Both the position numbers and the translations under genes were made by a program. Shown piece by piece: positions 60,062 to 64,000 of a DNA stretch of 64,000 bases. This DNA is from Ahrensia sp. (GTDB lineage Bacteria > Pseudomonadota > Alphaproteobacteria > Rhizobiales > Rhizobiaceae): contig NZXU01000056.1 of the NCBI GenBank assembly GCA_002698425.1, positions 1 through 64,000 of the forward strand, read 5' to 3'. Below the pieces are notes generated by a model. It made no database searches and was not told where the DNA came from. It was given only the letters and a program-made list of their open reading frames with translations. The number at the start of each line of letters is the position of its first letter. The stretch's first letter is position 1.

Positions 60062-60475
60062 ATGCTCCACTACGCCATCGCCTATTGCGTGACCCTTGTC
60101 GCGTTCCTCATTGTGGATTTCATCTGGCTGGCGCGTGTGGCGCGCGACTTCTATGCCGGACAAATCGGACCGCTGCTTCTCGACCAGCCGCGCCTCGGCG
60201 TCGCCGCTGGGTTCTATTGCCTCTACGTAGTGGGAATCGTCGTCTTCGCGGTCATGCCGGCACTCAAGGGAAATTCGCCGGGCACGGCGCTCGTTTTCGG
60301 CGCCCTTTTCGGTCTCATCGCCTACGGGACATATGATTTGACCAACTATGCGACACTGAAGGAATGGCCCCTTCTGGTTGTCGTGGTCGACATGGCCTGG
60401 GGCGCGTTTCTGACGTCCGTTTCGGCCCTCGCGGGCTATTATGGCGCCCGGGTGCTGATCCAGTCCATCGGGTAG
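60062..60475 (+). CDS. DUF2177 membrane protein
   Basis: 137 aa with four hydrophobic helices; VDFIWLARVARDFYAGQIG and YGTYDLTNYATLKEWP are DUF2177 hallmarks. ATG 60062 with AGGA upstream; earlier codons overlap the promoter. Divergent from the FAD oxidoreductase and preceded by a matching ECF promoter. Function unknown; members recur in RpoE-ChrR loci. Confidence 0.9.
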   Translation: MLHYAIAYCVTLVAFLIVDFIWLARVARDFYAGQIGPLLLDQPRLGVAAGFYCLYVVGIVVFAVMPALKGNSPGTALVFGALFGLIAYGTYDLTNYATLKEWPLLVVVVDMAWGAFLTSVSALAGYYGARVLIQSIG

Positions 60476-60612
60476 TTGCAGATTGCGCTTTGGCGTTCGC
60501 ACAGGCATTAGTGCGGCGCGGAAACCACTTAACGCTGCGCAATAACGCCGTTATGGTCCGACTCGGCTTCGGCCCACTTTTTTTCGGGCTTGCGCCTTCC
60601 GGAACTCACTCG

Positions 60613-62232
60613 ATGAAGCGTTTTCTTCCTGCCATAGTCTTCCTGATCGTCGCCATTCTCGGCGCCGGGATCACATGGATCGTCTACCAGGCAATCCGAG
60701 ACACGGCGCAGGCCGAATTCGAGTCGCGAGCGGGAGAAGCGGTCGGGCGCGTAACCTCGCGGGTCGATCAACATCTGTCGCTGCTCGCGGCGACCAATGC
60801 CTTCTTCGTCGCGAACGGAGGCAGCGTTCGCACAGACGCTTTCAAGAAATTCGTGACCGGCATCGATCTGGAGGGCCGCTATGACGGCGTTCAGGGGATC
60901 GGTTATGCAAAACTGATCCCGACAGGAAACGAGAAAATCATCCAGACCCGGCTGACTGCCGAGTATGAACTGGACCGGGAGGTCTGGCCCGCCGTGACCG
61001 ATCAGGCCCTTCGCACCCCCATCGTCCTTCTCGAACCGCATGATCCGCGCAACGACAAGGCGCTCGGATATGACATGTTTTCCGAGGAGAAGCGACGCGC
61101 CGCGATGCAACTGGCCATCGAGAACAATGCGGCGACGGCATCGGCGCCCGTCGAACTCGTACAGGAGATCACCAGCGTAAAGCAGCAGGGTTTCCTGGTC
61201 TATCTGCCGTTTTACGCCGAAGGGGCGAATGACGCGGGCGACGAAATGCCCGCAGGCTTCGTCTACGCGCCCTTCCGCGCCGGGGATCTGCATGTGGCAG
61301 CACTCGAAAAACCGCCGATCCTGCCGGTCGTCCTGCGTACTTACGACGTCTCCGACGCTCCGCCGGTCCTTCTCTACGAATCTCCGAATTTTGACGAGTT
61401 GCGCCCCGAAGATGGCATGATCACCGTCTTCGAATCCGATATCGCCGGCCGTAAATGGCGTTTCGAGGTCAGTTCGATCGGTCGCGCTTCCGAATATGCC
61501 GACTTCCTGCCAGTCTACGCCCTCGGCATCGTCCTCATCGTGCTCGCCGCCTCGCTTGCGGCAGGAGCACGGTGGCAGCACAAGGCGGTGGAATCGGCGA
61601 TTGCCCTGCATGAAACGAGCCGCCGCAGCCTCGAGGAAAAGGAGCTCCTGCTTCAGGAGATGCGCCATCGCATCAAGAACTCGATCTCGCGCGTCATGGC
61701 GATCGCCCGTCAAACGGCGTCATCATCGGAAACCCTCGACGAATTCAATAGCTCCTTCTCTTCCCGCCTGAATGCGATGGCGAACGCACAGGACCTGCTC
61801 GCCCGGTCGCACTGGGGCCGCGCCAATCTGGGCGATCTTCTCAAGACAGAACTCGGCCAGGTTTTCGGCGACAGCGGCGAAGCCGACAATGTCGACGGTC
61901 CAACCGTCAATCTCAACGAACGCGCGACGCAGGCGATGGGCCTCGTCTTCCACGAGCTCGCAACCAACGCGCTCAAATATAGCGGCGTCGCCGACGGCAA
62001 GGCGGAACTGTCGGTCCGTTGGCGTTACGAAGGCAAGGGCGACATGCGCAGCCTGACCATCGACTGGCTGGAGAAGGGCAATGTCGTCGCTGAGGAACCG
62101 AAGGGCAAGGGCTTCGGCTCTCGCCTCGTGGAGGCCAGCGTACGCGGCGAATTGCAGGGCGAGATCGACCGCCGTTTCGATGCCGAAGGCATGACGGTCA
62201 CCTTCCGCATCCCCGGGCGCCAGATCGACTGA
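60613..62232 (+). CDS. CHASE-domain sensor histidine kinase (HisKA_2 type)
   Basis: 539 aa. A first membrane helix (FLPAIVFLIVAILGAGITWI), a periplasmic CHASE domain (GVQGIGYAKLIP, GYDMFSEEKRRAAM), a second helix near 305-325, then HisKA_2 with the phospho-His in LLQEMRHRIKNS, N-box HELATNALKYSG and G-box KGFGSRLVEA. This kinase class often feeds the alphaproteobacterial general stress response (PhyR); no PhyR is nearby. ATG 60553 is an alternative start; RBS is weak for both. Confidence 0.88.
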   Translation: MKRFLPAIVFLIVAILGAGITWIVYQAIRDTAQAEFESRAGEAVGRVTSRVDQHLSLLAATNAFFVANGGSVRTDAFKKFVTGIDLEGRYDGVQGIGYAKLIPTGNEKIIQTRLTAEYELDREVWPAVTDQALRTPIVLLEPHDPRNDKALGYDMFSEEKRRAAMQLAIENNAATASAPVELVQEITSVKQQGFLVYLPFYAEGANDAGDEMPAGFVYAPFRAGDLHVAALEKPPILPVVLRTYDVSDAPPVLLYESPNFDELRPEDGMITVFESDIAGRKWRFEVSSIGRASEYADFLPVYALGIVLIVLAASLAAGARWQHKAVESAIALHETSRRSLEEKELLLQEMRHRIKNSISRVMAIARQTASSSETLDEFNSSFSSRLNAMANAQDLLARSHWGRANLGDLLKTELGQVFGDSGEADNVDGPTVNLNERATQAMGLVFHELATNALKYSGVADGKAELSVRWRYEGKGDMRSLTIDWLEKGNVVAEEPKGKGFGSRLVEASVRGELQGEIDRRFDAEGMTVTFRIPGRQID

Positions 62233-62241
62233 TCAGCCGCG

Positions 62242-62667
62242 TTACGACCGCGGCTTCCCCAAAAGCATCGATGTCAGGGTGAATGTCAGGATAGCAGCCG
62301 CCGGCAGCATGGCCGGCACATTCTCGCGGGTCCGCTGCAGACCTTCGTCCGCCATTTGCGACAGCGCCGCCGACCGCATCGCGGCGGCGCGATGGGCGCG
62401 GCGTTCATGCCGAAGGCGCGACATCGTGTTCACGAGCAGCGCGACAACGCCGACAATGACGAGGATCAGGGCCGCGAAAGCCAGCCCTTCCACGAGGCCG
62501 AAACGCTCGACGAGCGCAATCGTCCCCGCCGCGCCGCCCAGGCCGATGGCGCCCGCGAACAGCAACCCAGCTACCGCATAACAGGCGACGGCAGTCACGG
62601 TCCGCGCGCGCAGGCGCGCGAGGTCAGCCTGGAACATGTTCGCCAGGAAATTCAATCCGGCAGGCAT
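62242..62667 (-). CDS. YqjE/phage-holin-superfamily membrane protein
   Basis: 141 aa with two long hydrophobic hairpins (ACYAVAGLLFAGAIGLGG; LAFAALILVIVGVVALLV) and a third near the C-terminus. Gene order with the ElaB/YqjD-like gene matches yqjD-yqjE. Not a phage lysis gene on this context. Confidence 0.75.
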   Translation of the reverse strand: MPAGLNFLANMFQADLARLRARTVTAVACYAVAGLLFAGAIGLGGAAGTIALVERFGLVEGLAFAALILVIVGVVALLVNTMSRLRHERRAHRAAAMRSAALSQMADEGLQRTRENVPAMLPAAAILTFTLTSMLLGKPRS

Positions 62668-62672
62668 GGGCG

Positions 62673-62996
62673 TCAGCGGCGCGTCAGAAGGGCGGCGAGA
62701 AAACCGACGCCTGCGGCGATGCCGAGGGCCTGCAGCGGATGACGTCGAATCTGATAGACCGCCTGGTTCTCCAGTTCGCTGGCGCGTGCGGAAAAATCCG
62801 AATAAACGGCTTCGCCCTTTTCCCGCGCCTCGGCAGCCTTCTCTCTGGTGTAGTCGCGGGCGGTACGCGCACCGGCATCGGACAAGGTGGTGAAACGCTC
62901 GGCGAGCGCCTCGAAGTCCTTGCGCAGCCCGTCGAGTTCGGCGGCCAGATCGGCTTCGCTGCGATTGGTCCGGGCGGTCTTGGTTGCGGTACTCAT
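62673..62996 (-). CDS. ElaB/YqjD (DUF883)-family membrane-anchored protein
   Basis: 107 aa. A helical, charged region and the terminal IRRHPLQALGIAAGVGFLAA-type membrane anchor of DUF883, a family linked to ribosome tethering in stationary phase in E. coli. ATG overlaps the AI-2E stop by ATGA; YqjE-like gene follows after 5 bp. Confidence 0.88.
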   Translation of the reverse strand: MSTATKTARTNRSEADLAAELDGLRKDFEALAERFTTLSDAGARTARDYTREKAAEAREKGEAVYSDFSARASELENQAVYQIRRHPLQALGIAAGVGFLAALLTRR

Positions 62997-64000
62997 TGAA
63001 AACTCCTTTTTTCCTCGGTGATAACGCGCACGAACCGGATCGGTTCCAATTTCGCGCCCGGTTGCCTACGCGGCGTGAGAATGCGCCGAAGATCGGCGAG
63101 CGGCTCCGCCTTGTCGGCCACCGCCTTCAGGACGACCAGCGCCGGAACAGCCAGGACCAACCCGGCAAAACCCCACAGCCAGCCCCAGAACAACAGCGAC
63201 AGAATGATGGTCAACGGTGCGATTTGCAGGCGGCGGCCGAGAAAATGCGGCGTCACGAAATTCGCCTCGACAAAATTGATCGCCAGATAAGCAAGCGGCG
63301 GCGCGAACATCTGGAACGGTGTGTCGAAGGTGATCACCGAGGCGGCAAGCAGTGCCGCCGTGCCGATCGCCGGCCCGACGAAGAGGACGTAGTTCAACAG
63401 GGCGACGACAATGCCCCAGACATAGGGCATCGGCACGTCGAGCAGCCACAAAGCGAGGCCGACCGCGGTTCCGAGACCGGCATTGATCAGGCTGGTGACG
63501 AGGAAGAAGTGGCTGACTTCCCGCTCGGCATTCTTCCAGATCCGCGCTGCCCGGAGCTTGGTCGACGTCCGGTCGAACGGCATGGTCGCCAGCGTCAGGA
63601 ACGGCCGGCGCATGACCAGAACGAAGGCGGAGATGGTCAGGGTGACAACGATCCCGGTAACGATATCGGCCGCGGATGTCGCCGCGCGCGCGAGGAAGTT
63701 CGGCTCGTGCATGACGACTTCCTGCACTTCGGGATCCTTGACGATATTCTTGACGTCGTCCGCGATTTTCGAGACCGCGTCGCCGGCCTGTTCGGCTGCG
63801 GAAAATGCCGACCGCAGCTGGAAGATCTTGCCTCTGAGTTCCGAAGCGATTTGCGGCCAGCTGTCGAAAATATTGCTGACAGGCCCGACGATCAGGATGA
63901 AGATCAGCGTCAGCATGGCGGCAACAGCGGTGATCAGGACCGCCACTGCGAGAATTTTCGGCATTCCGGCGCGGTGGAGCGCCATGATGGGCAAATGCAG
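62993..64000 (-). CDS. AI-2E/PerM-family transporter (5' end outside window)
   Basis: At least 335 residues, open to the window edge. Several long hydrophobic segments and the family blocks VSHFFLVTSLINAGLGTAVG, YVLFVGPAIGTAAL and LLFWGWLWGFAGLVLAVP near the C-terminus. The first one or two membrane helices and the start codon are missing. Family members export autoinducer-2 or other small molecules; substrate unknown here. Confidence 0.9.
   Translation of the reverse strand: MHLPIMALHRAGMPKILAVAVLITAVAAMLTLIFILIVGPVSNIFDSWPQIASELRGKIFQLRSAFSAAEQAGDAVSKIADDVKNIVKDPEVQEVVMHEPNFLARAATSAADIVTGIVVTLTISAFVLVMRRPFLTLATMPFDRTSTKLRAARIWKNAEREVSHFFLVTSLINAGLGTAVGLALWLLDVPMPYVWGIVVALLNYVLFVGPAIGTAALLAASVITFDTPFQMFAPPLAYLAINFVEANFVTPHFLGRRLQIAPLTIILSLLFWGWLWGFAGLVLAVPALVVLKAVADKAEPLADLRRILTPRRQPGAKLEPIRFVRVITEEKRSFQ

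Noticed and set aside
62242..62667. Prophage holin
   Set aside because: No phage genes around; gene order with the ElaB/YqjD-like gene fits the housekeeping YqjE group.
1..64000. CRISPR arrays, rRNA genes, conjugation (type IV secretion) genes
   Set aside because: I looked for regular spaced repeats, rRNA-like sequence and VirB/Tra motifs and saw none.

Overview
The window looks like a chromosome segment of a high-GC alphaproteobacterium, probably of the Hyphomicrobiales (Rhizobiales) type. The grounds are gene style, many ATGA-overlapping operons, the branched-chain keto-acid dehydrogenase operon with a divergent Lrp gene, an ECF sigma/ChrR pair and a HisKA_2-type kinase. I cannot name the genus.

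Left end (1-3818): mnmA, then a DegT-type sugar aminotransferase and a Gfo/Idh/MocA oxidoreductase, on ordinary core DNA. An elongator tRNA-Met(CAT) at 3819-3895 is the insertion site of a lower-GC genomic island of about 16.3 kb (3850-20183), bounded by a 48-bp direct repeat of the tRNA 3' half. It carries a tyrosine integrase, a DUF262 + HEPN + OLD-type ATPase/TOPRIM cassette, a catalytic-domain-only tyrosine recombinase with repeated inverted sites in front, an OGG-like DNA glycosylase-fold protein facing a TGT-superfamily base-exchange-like protein and its 472-aa operon partner, an HUH-type replication initiator candidate, several small genes and a large HD plus Hsp90-type ATPase protein. 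No conjugation genes are visible, so this is best read as an integrative, perhaps mobilizable, element loaded with anti-phage-like cargo.

20184-22650 may be a second accessory segment or remnant: an XRE repressor with a palindromic operator, a small gene, and a divergent pair made of a dCMP-deaminase-like protein and a membrane-anchored dCTP deaminase/dUTPase-fold protein lacking the usual catalytic glutamate. 22650-26890 is a gene graveyard: a degenerate CysH-like ORF, a broken hybrid histidine kinase joined head-to-head to a broken GGDEF-EAL gene, and a TctA fragment.

26892-32739 is the bkd operon (ACT-like small protein, E1alpha, E1beta, E2, E3) with divergent Lrp-type bkdR. 32883-35398 is a 3-hydroxybenzoate 4-monooxygenase (mobA-like) divergent from a MarR gene. 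35509-51667, all on the minus strand, is a large catabolic locus: Liv-type ABC importer, IclR regulator, three-subunit biotin-dependent carboxylase (BCCP, BC, CT), HAD phosphatase, acetoacetyl-CoA synthetase, two SDRs, BioY, a Tm-1-like protein and a coniferyl-alcohol-dehydrogenase-like SDR. Three copies of a TTTCAC-N3-GTGAAA palindrome lie 138-170 bp before three of its operons and suggest one IclR regulon.

51975-55571 holds an MBL-fold hydrolase, panC, panB and an enoyl-CoA hydratase. 55788-60475 is an ECF sigma/ChrR photo-oxidative stress locus (SDR, DUF1365, FAD oxidoreductase, DUF2177) with three matching TGATCY-N18-TAA promoters. The right end has a CHASE histidine kinase, a YqjD/YqjE-like pair and a partial AI-2E transporter cut by the window edge.
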